Positions 19,244 to 28,296 of a stretch of 42,189 nucleotides of DNA are shown here, piece after piece. The position numbers and the translations under genes are program-made. Source of the DNA: Comamonadaceae bacterium (lineage in GTDB: Bacteria > Pseudomonadota > Gammaproteobacteria > Burkholderiales > Burkholderiaceae); contig CANNNH010000001.1 of assembly GCA_947505915.1 (NCBI GenBank), positions 1 through 42,189 of the forward strand, read 5' to 3'. Below the pieces are notes generated by a model. The model saw only the letters and a list, made by a program, of their open reading frames with translations, ran no database searches and was not told the DNA's origin. Positions within the stretch are counted from its first letter, which is position 1, and every line of letters starts with the position of its first letter.

Positions 19244-19868
19244 GCAGTTTGAGCACCCGGTCAGCGCGTGCGGCGGCGGCTTCGGAGTGCGTTACCAGCA
19301 CAAGCGATGAGCCTTGGGCACGCGTTTGCGCCAGCAGCGCGTCCATCACGCGGGCGGCGGTGGCCGGGTCCAGGTTGCCGGTGGGCTCGTCGGCCAGCAC
19401 CAATGCCGGTCTGTGCACCAGCGCGCGTGCCATGGCCACGCGCTGCAATTGCCCGCCCGAGAGCTGCTGCGGCAGCCGCTCGCCCAGGCCGCTCAGACCG
19501 ACGGCGTCCAGCATGTGCTGCACGCGTGCGTCGTCGTGCTGGCCCAGCAGCAGCAAGGGCAGTCCGACGTTTTGCGCCACATCCAGATGCGGCAGCACAT
19601 GAAATGCCTGAAACACAAAACCAACATGCCGGCGTCTGAGCAGGGCGCGCTGCTCGTCATTGAGCTCGCCCAGGTTGTGACCTTGCAGATGGACGCTGCC
19701 ATGGTCCCAGCTGTCCAGCCCGGCCATGCAGTTCAGCAGCGTTGATTTGCCCACACCGGACTCACCCACGATGGCGACAAACTCGCCGGGTGCCAGACTC
19801 AGGCTGACGTTGCGAAACACCGGGCTGTCGCCATAGTGTTTGGCGAGCTGCTGTATGTCAAGGTTCAT
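19224..19868 (-). CDS. ABC transporter ATP-binding protein (YbbA/AttE-like)
   Basis: This 214-residue ATPase has Walker [10 protein letters not shown] (residues 35-43), signature [15 protein letters not shown] and Walker [13 protein letters not shown]. The ADEPTGNLD form is typical of the MacB/LolD/YbbA group that pairs with FtsX-type permeases, as found next to it. I chose the ATG at 19868, which overlaps the miaA stop by 4 bp (ATGA); the longer reading would start inside miaA. It forms an obvious unit with the downstream permease and lipocalin-like protein. Confidence 0.93.
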   Translation of the reverse strand: MNLDIQQLAKHYGDSPVFRNVSLSLAPGEFVAIVGESGVGKSTLLNCMAGLDSWDHGSVHLQGHNLGELNDEQRALLRRRHVGFVFQAFHVLPHLDVAQNVGLPLLLLGQHDDARVQHMLDAVGLSGLGERLPQQLSGGQLQRVAMARALVHRPALVLADEPTGNLDPATAARVMDALLAQTRAQGSSLVLVTHSEAAAARADRVLKLHADGLV

Positions 19869-20875
19869 ACGGAGGCTCCGGCGCACTGCGCTGTGAGTGC
19901 CAGCACTTGCGCCAGCGCATCAGGGGCATCACAAGCCACCACGCGCCGTTGCGGCATGCTGCGCAGCCAGGTCAGCTGTCGCTTGGCCAACTGGCGCGTC
20001 GCCGCGATGCCCTGCTCGCGAAAATCATATTCGGCCTGCTGCACTTCTGCCGGATTTTTCAAGGTACTCAGCTTGTCCAGCAGTGCCCAGGCTTGGCGGT
20101 AACCCACGCAGCGCATGGCCGGCAGATCCGGGTGCAAGTCAGTCCGCGCCCGCAGACTGCGTACTTCATCGAGAAAGCCGGCTGCCAGCATGGCGTCAAA
20201 ACGCTGTGCAATGCGCTGATGAAGCCAGGCACGGCTGTCCGGTTCCAGGCTGATCAGCAGGCCGGCGGGCGCTGTGTCAGCCTCCATCGCAGCTTGGGTT
20301 TGCGCGATGCGCCGTTGAAAAAAAGACATCGGCTGGCCAGACGCACGAAACACTTCCAGCGCACGCGAAATGCGCTGCGAGTCCTGCGGCTGCAAGCGTG
20401 CGGCAGTCAGCGGGTCAACACGTGCCAACTCGGCATGCAGCGCGGGCCAGCCCTGGGCTGCAGCCTGCACGGCCAGCTCAGCCCGCAGTGCCGGACTGGC
20501 CGTCGGCATGTCGTCCAGACCATCCCGCAATGCCTTGAAGTACAGCATGGTGCCGCCCACCAGCAGGGGCAGCTTGCCGCGACTGCGAATATCCGTCATC
20601 AAACCCCGGGTGTCGCGCACAAAATCGGCCGCACTGTAGGCCTGCAGCGGGTCACGGATATTGATCAGGTGGTGCGGCACGGCCGCCAGCTCGTCTGCAC
20701 AGGGTTTGGCCGTACCGATGTCCATGCCGCGGTAAACCAGGGCTGAGTCCACACTGATGATCTCGACCGCCTGCTGCTGCGCAATGGCCAGGGCTGCGGC
20801 TGTTTTACCGGCGGCCGTGGGACCGGCGAGGGCCAGGAAAGCCGGCAAGTCAGCGGGCAGGGCGGTGCTGTTCAT
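19865..20875 (-). CDS. miaA: tRNA dimethylallyltransferase
   Basis: This 336-residue enzyme transfers a dimethylallyl group to A37 of tRNAs that read UNN codons. It shows the P-loop GPTAAGKT (residues 18-25), the conserved [18 protein letters not shown] segment with D43, and the family-typical [14 protein letters not shown] stretch. The C-terminal part includes RYRQAW-like sequence (GYRQAWALL). I chose the ATG at 20875, which overlaps the MFS gene stop by 4 bp. The open frame extends another 149 codons upstream, but that part lies inside the MFS gene and has no relation to the family. Confidence 0.96.
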   Translation of the reverse strand: MNSTALPADLPAFLALAGPTAAGKTAAALAIAQQQAVEIISVDSALVYRGMDIGTAKPCADELAAVPHHLINIRDPLQAYSAADFVRDTRGLMTDIRSRGKLPLLVGGTMLYFKALRDGLDDMPTASPALRAELAVQAAAQGWPALHAELARVDPLTAARLQPQDSQRISRALEVFRASGQPMSFFQRRIAQTQAAMEADTAPAGLLISLEPDSRAWLHQRIAQRFDAMLAAGFLDEVRSLRARTDLHPDLPAMRCVGYRQAWALLDKLSTLKNPAEVQQAEYDFREQGIAATRQLAKRQLTWLRSMPQRRVVACDAPDALAQVLALTAQCAGASV

Positions 20876-22143
20876 GACACGCAATCCGGGGCGACCGGGT
20901 TGCTGCGGCCATAACGCCTCACCACGGTCCAGGCGGTCAGGGCCAGCACAACACTCCATCCGGCCACACCATAAATCAGCGGCCGTGCGCTGCCGTCCAT
21001 GTGCGTGCCCAGCCAAGTGCCAATGAAAAAGGCCACCAGCATCATCAAAAAACCATTGAGTGCGGCGGCGGTGCCGGCGGCTTCTGGGAAGGGCCCGACT
21101 GCACCGCTCTGCCCGCAGGGTTGGTGCACGCCGTGCCCCAGCATGTAAAGCGCAAATGGCAGACACAAGGACCAGACGTTTTGAATGCCGTACCAAGCCA
21201 GAGCGGCCATCAGCACGCCGGCTGACAGGCTCAAACTTGCGGCCAAGGCGGCGGCATTTCGCACGCCATAGCGTTGCAGTAAACGGCGACACAAAAAAGT
21301 ACCGAGTAAATAGGCAAAGCACATTAAAAACAACACCATGCCGAATTGTGTTTTAGACAGACCCAGCACCTGGATAAAGACAAAGGGCGAGGTCGCCAGA
21401 AACGTGAACAAGCCGCCGTAAGACGCCACGGACAGCGATGAGTAAGCTAAAAATGTCGGGTTGCGCAGGATCACAGTCCAGGTGCGCACCAGTGTTTTGA
21501 CTTGCAGCGCCTGCGGGTTGGGCTGCGCCAGGGTTTCTTTAAAACGCCAAAGCACCAGCGCCAGTGTGCCCGCCGAAAAGAGGGCCGGCACCAGCAATGT
21601 CATGCGCCAGCCTGACAGATCAGACACCAGGCTGCCCACAGGGGGAGCCAGGCAGGCCAGCACACCCAGCCCGCTCAGGCCCTTGGACATGATGCGAGCG
21701 CCTTCGGTGGGCGCGTACAGGTCGCGCACGATGGCGCGTGCGCACACCACCACCGCGCCCATGGCCGCGCCTTGCAGCGCGCGCCAGACAATCAGCCACA
21801 GCATGGTGGGAGCCTGGGTGCTGGCCAGGGCGGCCAAGGTATAGGCCAGTAAACCGGTCAACAGCACAGGGCGGCGGCCGAAGCGGTCGGACAAAGGCCC
21901 CCAGATCAGCTGCGAGCAGCCAAAAGCCAGCAGCAGGGCGCTCAAGGTGTACTGGGCCTGCCACATCGGGGCCGCAAAACTGGCTGACAGCGAGGGCAGA
22001 GCCGGTAAATACAAGTCCGTCGTCACCGGCTGAATACCCAGTGTGAGCGCCAGGATCAGCACGATCAGTCCGGCGGGCATGGCGGTGCTTGAAGCAGGTA
22101 CAGACGGGCTGGCAGTAGCAGGAGAAGGCACAGAAGAAAGCAT
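20872..22143 (-). CDS. MFS transporter, Bcr/CflA-type drug efflux
   Basis: This 423-residue major facilitator protein has about 12 hydrophobic helices. The opening helix [18 protein letters not shown] and the loop motif [16 protein letters not shown] are characteristic of the Bcr/CflA drug:proton antiporter branch. The true substrate is unknown. I chose the ATG at 22143; ATG 22080, closer to the first helix, is an alternative, and neither has a strong ribosome site. It leads the coupled run into miaA and the ABC genes and is transcribed divergently from the DUF3429 gene (86 bp between starts). Confidence 0.9.
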   Translation of the reverse strand: MLSSVPSPATASPSVPASSTAMPAGLIVLILALTLGIQPVTTDLYLPALPSLSASFAAPMWQAQYTLSALLLAFGCSQLIWGPLSDRFGRRPVLLTGLLAYTLAALASTQAPTMLWLIVWRALQGAAMGAVVVCARAIVRDLYAPTEGARIMSKGLSGLGVLACLAPPVGSLVSDLSGWRMTLLVPALFSAGTLALVLWRFKETLAQPNPQALQVKTLVRTWTVILRNPTFLAYSSLSVASYGGLFTFLATSPFVFIQVLGLSKTQFGMVLFLMCFAYLLGTFLCRRLLQRYGVRNAAALAASLSLSAGVLMAALAWYGIQNVWSLCLPFALYMLGHGVHQPCGQSGAVGPFPEAAGTAAALNGFLMMLVAFFIGTWLGTHMDGSARPLIYGVAGWSVVLALTAWTVVRRYGRSNPVAPDCVS

Positions 22144-22229
22144 CCGATCAAGCGTAGCAGGATTTACGCAGCCTTCGCCACAGCGGGCGCTGCGTGCCTG
22201 CCCCTGGCGCGGTCTTTTAAACTGCGGGT

Positions 22230-22712
22230 ATGAACACATCTCCTGAAAACCTGTCCGCGTCGACTGGCAGCGTCGAGCAAACCCTCAAGCCCGGCCCTGA
22301 AGCCTGGGCGCTCGGCTTGGCCGGCTTGCTCCCCTTTGTGCTGGGGGCGGCCGGAGTTTGGTTTTTTCCCTTTGAATGGTCTGACCTGGCCGCCACGGTC
22401 CTGCTCACTTATGCCGCTGTGATTGTGAGTTTTTTAGGGGGCATTCACTGGGGTCTTGCCATGCGGCAGACGCGTGCGCCCCGTGGTTGGTTGATCTGGG
22501 GTGTGCTGCCGAGTTTGCTGGCCTGGGCCGGTTTGCTGCTCAACAGCGCCTGGGGCTTGCTGCTGATGGCGGCCAGCCTGATCCTTTGCTATGTGGTGGA
22601 CGCTCAGATTTACCGGCCCCTGCAACTGGGCGGCTGGCTGATCTTGCGCGGCATCCTGACCTTTGTGGCCGTCGTGTCCTGCCTGACGGGTGCAGCGGCT
22701 TTTTGGGGCTAG
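22230..22712 (+). CDS. DUF3429 membrane protein
   Basis: This 160-residue protein has about four or five membrane helices and the motif SFLGGIHWGLAM, characteristic of DUF3429 (related to eukaryotic TMEM69). The function is unknown. It is transcribed against its neighbours: it diverges from the MFS gene and converges on mutL, with which it shares a CTAG where both stops fall (bases 22709-22712). It thus splits mutL from miaA, genes that are adjacent in many bacteria. Confidence 0.87.
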   Translation: MNTSPENLSASTGSVEQTLKPGPEAWALGLAGLLPFVLGAAGVWFFPFEWSDLAATVLLTYAAVIVSFLGGIHWGLAMRQTRAPRGWLIWGVLPSLLAWAGLLLNSAWGLLLMAASLILCYVVDAQIYRPLQLGGWLILRGILTFVAVVSCLTGAAAFWG

Positions 22713-24628
22713 CGCCCGCGTAAAAAAAGACTGTCGAGCTCGCGTACGCTCAGCTGGCGCCAGGTCGGGCGGCCGTGGTTGCATTGGTCAGAGCGCTCGG
22801 TCTCTTCCATTTGCCTGAGCAAGGCATTCATTTCATCGATCGTGAGTTTGCGATTAGCGCGCACTGCGCTATGGCAGGCCATGGTGGAGAGCAACTCGTT
22901 GTGGGCGCGCTCAATCACGGTGCTGGCATCGTGCTGTGCCAGCTCGGCCAGTACGCTGCGAGCCAGCGCCACCGCGTCAGATTGCGCCAGCGAGGTCGGC
23001 ACTGCGCGCACCGCCAGGGTCTTTGGCGAAAAAGCGGTGATCTCCAGGCCCAGCGTTTGCAGCGTGTCTGCAGCGCTGTGGGCGATGGCAACTTCTTGCG
23101 CTGTGGCGGCGAAAGTAGCAGGAATCAGCAGCGGCTGGCTGGTGATGGCAGTGTCGATGAGCTGGGTTTTCAGACGCTCGTAAACAATGCGCTCATGCGC
23201 CGCATGCATGTCGACGATCACCAGGCCGGCGGCGTTCTCGGCGAGGATGTAAATGCCTTGCAGCTGCGCCAGCGCTCGACCCAGCGGCCACTCGCCGGGT
23301 GGGAGCGTGGCGGTCTGCGATAAAGCCGGCTGCGACGTCAGCGCACTGACCGGCAAGCCCTGGTCGCCTGCGGGCGCAGGCCAGATGGCTTCGAAATCAT
23401 TCACGCGCGGGTTATGGCGCTGCGCCAAGTCCATACCGGCCTGCGCCCAGCCCAGGCCGTGCACGGCGCGTTGGGTATCGTTCATCAGCCCGGGTGGCGT
23501 GGCGTCCTGCAGCGGCTGGCTTGCAAGGTTCAGGCCGGCGCCTTGCGTGCGCGTTGCAGCCAGTGCGTTTTCAGCGGCATGGCGTACCGCCTGGTGGACT
23601 TCGCGGCTGTCGCGAAAGCGAACTTCGATCTTGGTCGGGTGCACATTCACATCGATGCGCGCCGGGTCCATCTCCACATAAAGCACATACACCGGTTGGC
23701 GATGACCGTGCAACACGTCTTGGTAAGCGCTGCGGGCCGCATGCGTCAGCACTTTGTCGCGCACAAAGCGGCCGTTGACATAGGCGAACTGCTGGTCCGG
23801 CCGTGAGCGGGCGGCGTCCGGAATACCGGCGCGGCCCCAGACGCGAACAGCAGGCTGACCGTTGTCGCGGCGCGCGCTGCTCTCGTAGCTCACAGCCACC
23901 GACTGCGCCACGAAGTCTTCACCCAGCACATCGGCCAGGCGCTGATTGAGCGCCGCCAAAGAGTCGTCGCCCTGCATAGACGCCGTAGCGGCGCGCCACT
24001 GCTCAACCAGTTTGCCTTCGTGCCAAATGGCAAAGCCGACGTCGGGTCGCACCAAGGAATGGCGACGCACCGCCTCCAGGCAGTGGGCCAGCTCGGTGGC
24101 ATCGGTTTTTAAAAACTTGCGGCGGGCCGGCGTGGCATAAAAAAGCTCGCGCACTTCGACCGTGGTGCCCGCGCTGCGTGCGGCCGGCTTGAGCTCGCCG
24201 GTGCGCCCGTCGAGTTGCCAGGCATGCGTATCCGCTGCCGAGCTGTCGCTGCCCGCGTGGCGCGAGATCAGGCTCATGTCGGCAATCGAGTTGATGGCCG
24301 CCAGCGCTTCCCCCCTGAAGCCCATGGTGGCGACGGCCTCGAGGTCTTGCAAGGAGGCAATTTTGCTGGTGGCATGGCGGCGCAAGGCGGTGGCCAGCTC
24401 GTTTTGCGGAATGCCGCTGCCGTCATCTTCTACCTGGATCAATCGCACACCACCGGCCAGCAGCCGAACCGTGATCTGTCGGGCGCCGGCGTCCAGCGCG
24501 TTGTCAACCAGTTCGCGCACCACCGAGGCGGGCCTTTCGACGACTTCGCCGGCGGCGATCTGGCTGATCAACTCGTCAGGCAGTTCGCGTATGGGGCGGC
24601 GGGGCAGGGCGGGGGCATCAGGGTTCAC
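22709..24628 (-). CDS. mutL: DNA mismatch repair protein MutL
   Basis: This 639-residue protein links MutS mismatch recognition to later repair steps. The N-terminal GHKL ATPase shows E39, N43 and D46 in RELVDNALDAGA, then DDGSGI and GFRGEAL. The C-terminal part carries D473-M-H-A-x2-E479-x4-E484, a near match to the endonuclease motif DQHAx2Ex4E, plus ACHSAVRA and CNHGRPT. These suggest a nicking MutL, unlike E. coli MutL. The start is a GTG at 24628; there is no in-frame ATG near it. It is divergent from dedA with 39 bp between starts. Confidence 0.96.
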   Translation of the reverse strand: MNPDAPALPRRPIRELPDELISQIAAGEVVERPASVVRELVDNALDAGARQITVRLLAGGVRLIQVEDDGSGIPQNELATALRRHATSKIASLQDLEAVATMGFRGEALAAINSIADMSLISRHAGSDSSAADTHAWQLDGRTGELKPAARSAGTTVEVRELFYATPARRKFLKTDATELAHCLEAVRRHSLVRPDVGFAIWHEGKLVEQWRAATASMQGDDSLAALNQRLADVLGEDFVAQSVAVSYESSARRDNGQPAVRVWGRAGIPDAARSRPDQQFAYVNGRFVRDKVLTHAARSAYQDVLHGHRQPVYVLYVEMDPARIDVNVHPTKIEVRFRDSREVHQAVRHAAENALAATRTQGAGLNLASQPLQDATPPGLMNDTQRAVHGLGWAQAGMDLAQRHNPRVNDFEAIWPAPAGDQGLPVSALTSQPALSQTATLPPGEWPLGRALAQLQGIYILAENAAGLVIVDMHAAHERIVYERLKTQLIDTAITSQPLLIPATFAATAQEVAIAHSAADTLQTLGLEITAFSPKTLAVRAVPTSLAQSDAVALARSVLAELAQHDASTVIERAHNELLSTMACHSAVRANRKLTIDEMNALLRQMEETERSDQCNHGRPTWRQLSVRELDSLFLRGR

Positions 24629-24667
24629 GGGACGATTTTAGGCTGTGCCCGTGCCAAAATCAGCCGT

Positions 24668-25315
24668 ATGGAACTACTCGCCTTTTTGATCGACTTCATT
24701 TTGCACGTGGACCGCTACCTGGAGGCATTCACGCAGAACTATGGCATGTGGGTCTATGCCCTGCTGTTTGCCATCGTGTTTGTCGAAACGGGCCTGGTGG
24801 TGATGCCCTTTTTACCTGGTGATTCGCTGCTGTTTGTTGTGGGAGCGCTGTGCGGTGTCGGGCTGATCAGTCTGCCTGTGGCCATGGGTTTGCTCTTGCT
24901 GGCGGCCATTTTGGGCGACCAGTGCAACTACAGCATCGGCCGGTATTTCGGACCCAAGGTGTTTCAGTGGGAGGACTCGCGCTGGTTCAACAAACGTGCT
25001 TTTGACCAGGCTCATGATTTTTACGAGCGCTATGGTGGCATCACCATCATTTTGGCGCGCTTCATGCCCTTTGTGCGCACTTTTGCCCCCTTTGTGGCGG
25101 GGGTGGCCGAAATGAACCGAAGCAAGTTCACGGCCTATAACGTGATCGGGGCCTTCATCTGGGTGTGCGGCCTGGTCGGTGCGGGTTATCTGTTCGGCAA
25201 TTTGCCCTGGGTCAAAGTGCATCTGAGCAAAATCATCTGGGCCATGATTTTGGTGCCGGGCTTGATCGTTATCTTTGGCGCGCTCAAGGCCAGGCGCGCT
25301 GCTGCCACGCGATAG
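24668..25315 (+). CDS. dedA: DedA family inner-membrane protein
   Basis: This 215-residue polytopic protein closely resembles E. coli DedA in length and in the opening (FLIDFILHVD, then FVETGLVVMPFLPGDSLLFVVGAL with E40 and D52). The second half has RFMPFVRTFAPFVAGVAEM, with the family arginine, proline and glycine. DedA proteins are linked to proton-dependent lipid flipping and membrane homeostasis. I chose the ATG at 24668, 39 bp from the divergent mutL start; the frame stays open far upstream but that stretch is antisense to mutL. It converges on amiC with 3 bp between the stops. Confidence 0.94.
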   Translation: MELLAFLIDFILHVDRYLEAFTQNYGMWVYALLFAIVFVETGLVVMPFLPGDSLLFVVGALCGVGLISLPVAMGLLLLAAILGDQCNYSIGRYFGPKVFQWEDSRWFNKRAFDQAHDFYERYGGITIILARFMPFVRTFAPFVAGVAEMNRSKFTAYNVIGAFIWVCGLVGAGYLFGNLPWVKVHLSKIIWAMILVPGLIVIFGALKARRAAATR

Positions 25316-25318
25316 CGC

Positions 25319-26683
25319 TCAGATCGCCCGGTTGCGCGCCAGCGGCGGGTTTTTGGCAAAGTAGCGCAAGATGCCGCGCATCAGCGCGTCTGACAGCTGC
25401 GCCTGGTAAACCGGGTTGCGCAAGCGCACTTCTTCATCCGGGTTGCTGATGAATGCCGTTTCTACCAGCACGCTGGGAATGTCCGGTGCCCTGAGAACGG
25501 CAAAGCTGGCTTGCTCGACACGCGGCTTGTGAAGTTTGCCGATGCTGCCGATCTCCCCCAGCATGGCGCCGCCCAGTTTGAGGCTGTCGCTGATCTGCGC
25601 GGTGGTGCTCATGTCCAGCATGGCCTTGAGCACCTGCGCATCCTTGGCCTTGACGTTGATGCCGCCCACCTGGTCGGCGGCATTTTCTTTGTTGGCCAGC
25701 CAGCGCGCAGAACTGCTTGAAGCGCCCCGGTCACTCAGCGCAAACACGCTGGCGCCTTGCGGCCGGTCTGAGAAAAAAGCATCGGCATGAATGCTGATGA
25801 ACAAGTCAGCTTGCACGCGTCTGGCTTTTTGCACACGCACATGCAGGGGCACAAAAAAATCAGCTTCGCGTGTGAGGTAAGCACGCATATTGGGTTGCTG
25901 GTTGATGCGCTCGCGCAGTTGCATGGCGATTTGTAGCACCACGTCTTTTTCACGCGTGCCGCCAGGGCCGATAGCGCCCGGGTCTTCGCCGCCATGACCG
26001 GGGTCCAGCGCAACGATGACCAGACGGTCTGTTGGAACAGGCTTGGCCGGGGGGCGAGCAGACCCGGACGGGGCCGATGGCGTAGGGCCTGTTTCAGCAC
26101 GACGACCGGCCCCGGCGATCAACTCACCCAGCGGGTCAGACCCGGCATTGGCGGCGGGCGCTGACGCAGGTGTTGGGGCCGTGGCCAGCGGTGACGGGCT
26201 CTTGGGTTCCTGGTCTTTGAGCCGCTCGGCGATCAGCGCTTCGAGAGGGTCCAAGGGTTTTTGCGGGTACAGGTCAAACACCAGCCGGTGCTGGTAAGGC
26301 GCTACCGGTTTGAGCGTGAAGACCTGCGGCAACACCGCTTGCTTGAGGTCAATCACCAGGCGCAGCAAGCCCGGTGCGTTTTGCCCGACGCGTATGCCTG
26401 CAATGTTCGGATCATCCGGCCTGACCTTGGCGACCAGCTCGCGCAGCGCCGGCAAGAGGTCAATGCCCTCGATGTCAATGGCCACGCGCGGCGGGTCCGC
26501 AATCAGGAACTGGCGGGCCTTGATTTCGCTGTCGGACTCGATGGTCAAACGCGTGTAGTCCTTAGCAGGCCAGACCCGCACGGCCAGAATTTCAGCGCCC
26601 CGGGCGATTTGCCGAACACCCAGCAGCAAGACCAGGCTGCCGCTTTGCAGCAGTTGGCGACGGGTGGCTTTCGTTGGCGTCAT
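25319..26683 (-). CDS. amiC: N-acetylmuramoyl-L-alanine amidase
   Basis: This 454-residue periplasmic amidase splits daughter-cell peptidoglycan by cutting the amide between MurNAc and L-Ala. The N-terminus ATRRQLLQSGSLVLLLG is a twin-arginine signal as in E. coli AmiC. An AMIN domain (about residues 30-150) targets the septum. A Pro/Ala-rich linker leads to the zinc amidase domain with H230 and E245 in DPGHGGEDPGA...TREKDV, then SIHADAF and the late glutamate in SVLVETAFISN. The ATG at 26683 overlaps the tsaE stop by 4 bp. Confidence 0.95.
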   Translation of the reverse strand: MTPTKATRRQLLQSGSLVLLLGVRQIARGAEILAVRVWPAKDYTRLTIESDSEIKARQFLIADPPRVAIDIEGIDLLPALRELVAKVRPDDPNIAGIRVGQNAPGLLRLVIDLKQAVLPQVFTLKPVAPYQHRLVFDLYPQKPLDPLEALIAERLKDQEPKSPSPLATAPTPASAPAANAGSDPLGELIAGAGRRAETGPTPSAPSGSARPPAKPVPTDRLVIVALDPGHGGEDPGAIGPGGTREKDVVLQIAMQLRERINQQPNMRAYLTREADFFVPLHVRVQKARRVQADLFISIHADAFFSDRPQGASVFALSDRGASSSSARWLANKENAADQVGGINVKAKDAQVLKAMLDMSTTAQISDSLKLGGAMLGEIGSIGKLHKPRVEQASFAVLRAPDIPSVLVETAFISNPDEEVRLRNPVYQAQLSDALMRGILRYFAKNPPLARNRAI

Positions 26684-27198
26684 GCTGCCATCAGGGCGGC
26701 GCCCGTGGGTGTGAGGGCATGCAAATTGACGCGGCGCTCTTGCGCATCGCCATCGCCTTGGATGGTTTCCAGGCACAAGCGCAGGTCGGCAGCTGGCAGG
26801 TGCCGGCCGGCTTTGTCGGGCCATTCAACGAGTTTGAGGCCGGGGCCGGCAAAGATGTCGCGAAAGCCGGCCTCTTCCCATTCATCCGGGTCGTTGAAGC
26901 GGTAAAAGTCAAAGTGCCAGATGGCCAGAGGTTCCGCGCCGGCACCAGCCACGCTGTAGGGTTCGACCACGGCATAGGTCGGGCTTTTGATGCGACCTGC
27001 TACCCCCAGCGCTTGCAGGAGATGGCGTACCAGGGTGGTTTTGCCGGCACCCAAATCGCCTTCGAGCGTGATGCTGGCGCACAGGTCCGGGCCACCGGCT
27101 TGCACGCGCAGCGCCAACGCTTGGGCGAAGTCGCGCGTGTGCTTTTCATCCGGCCAGGCCAGAGTTTTTACAATAGGGCGGTGAAACTCAATAGCCAT
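26680..27198 (-). CDS. tsaE: tRNA threonylcarbamoyladenosine biosynthesis ATPase TsaE
   Basis: This 172-residue P-loop protein is needed, with TsaB and TsaD, for t6A37 formation in tRNAs that read ANN codons. The P-loop LEGDLGAGKTTLVRHLLQ (residues 45-62) and the downstream SPTYAVVEPY and WHFDFYRF segments are typical. I chose the ATG at 27198; a longer frame to 27249 would run into the divergent queG gene. It is coupled to amiC (4 bp overlap), the same tsaE-amidase pairing as yjeE-amiB in E. coli. Confidence 0.95.
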   Translation of the reverse strand: MAIEFHRPIVKTLAWPDEKHTRDFAQALALRVQAGGPDLCASITLEGDLGAGKTTLVRHLLQALGVAGRIKSPTYAVVEPYSVAGAGAEPLAIWHFDFYRFNDPDEWEEAGFRDIFAGPGLKLVEWPDKAGRHLPAADLRLCLETIQGDGDAQERRVNLHALTPTGAALMAA

Positions 27199-28296
27199 CA
27201 ATTCGTGTCTGACATCCAGGTTTGGGCGCGTGAGCTTGGATTCTCGCAAATTGGCGTGGCAGGCGTGGACCTGTCGACGGCAGAACCCGGATTATCAGCC
27301 TGGTTGACCGCAGGCTTTCATGGGGACATGCGTTTCATGGCAGCCCACGGGCTCAAACGGGCCAGACCGGCCGAGCTGGTGCCCGGCACTGTGAGCGTGA
27401 TCACTGCGCGCATGGACTATTTGCCGGCCCAGACGCCGGAGCTCGATGCCGATTGGCAGTCGCGGGAACTGGCGCGGCTGACGCGGCCGACTGAAGCCGT
27501 GGTGTCCGTTTATGCGCGGGGGAGGGATTATCACAAGGTCTTGCGGGCCCGGCTGCAAAAACTGGCAGAGCGGATTGCGCAGCATGTGGGGCCTTTTGGC
27601 CATCGTGCTTTCACCGATTCAGCCCCGGTGCTGGAGGTCGAGCTGGCCGAGCGCAGCGGTCAGGGCTGGCGCGGCAAACACACGCTGCTGCTCAACCGTG
27701 AAGCCGGCTCCATGTTTTTTCTGGGCGAGATTTATGTAGACTTGGCGCTGCCTCACAGCCAGGCGCTGACGCCCCACTGCGGTGCTTGCAATGCCTGTAT
27801 CACGGTGTGCCCGACGCAGGCCATCGTGGCTGCGCACCGTCTTGATGCCCGGCGCTGTATTTCTTACCTGACGATTGAGCACGCCGGGCCCATCCCTTTA
27901 GAGCTGCGCCCCCTGATGGGTAACCGTATTTACGGCTGCGACGACTGCCAGCTGGTGTGCCCATGGAACAAGTTCGCCCAGCGCAATGCCTTGCCTGACT
28001 TTGACGAGCGCGCCGGCTTGACCGGTCAGCAGCTGTGCACGCTGTGGGCTTGGAATGAAGCAGAGTTTTTGCGCCACACCGAAGGCAGTCCGATCCGCCG
28101 TATCGGCCATGAACGCTGGTTGCGCAACCTGGCCGTGGCCATGGGCAATGCTTTGCGTAGCCTGCGCCAGAGGCAGGCCGACCCGGCTGCGCTGGCAGAG
28201 CAACAGGTCTTGCAGCAGGCTTTGCGAAGCCGGCTGGACGATCCGAGCAATTTGTTGCAGGAGCATTTGCAATGGGCCTTGGCGCAAGGCGCTTGA
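27181..28296 (+). CDS. queG: Epoxyqueuosine reductase QueG
   Basis: This protein of about 371 residues does the last step of queuosine synthesis, reducing epoxyqueuosine to queuosine in tRNA with cobalamin and two [4Fe-4S] clusters. The first cluster motif is C200, C203, C206 and C210 (CGACNACITVC); the second runs from the cysteine in ARRCIS to GCDDCQLVCPW. The N-terminal alignment with E. coli QueG (ELGFSQIGV, FHGDMRFMAAHG) supports a start near 27181 (GTG), which would overlap the divergent tsaE start by 18 bp. A GTG at 27205 is the alternative. It meets the AEC gene stop to stop with no gap. Confidence 0.93.
   Translation: MKLNSHQFVSDIQVWARELGFSQIGVAGVDLSTAEPGLSAWLTAGFHGDMRFMAAHGLKRARPAELVPGTVSVITARMDYLPAQTPELDADWQSRELARLTRPTEAVVSVYARGRDYHKVLRARLQKLAERIAQHVGPFGHRAFTDSAPVLEVELAERSGQGWRGKHTLLLNREAGSMFFLGEIYVDLALPHSQALTPHCGACNACITVCPTQAIVAAHRLDARRCISYLTIEHAGPIPLELRPLMGNRIYGCDDCQLVCPWNKFAQRNALPDFDERAGLTGQQLCTLWAWNEAEFLRHTEGSPIRRIGHERWLRNLAVAMGNALRSLRQRQADPAALAEQQVLQQALRSRLDDPSNLLQEHLQWALAQGA

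Noticed and set aside
20876..21322. N-terminal extension of miaA by 149 codons
   Set aside because: The extension lies within the MFS transporter gene and has no MiaA similarity; the ATG at 20875 gives the normal family length.
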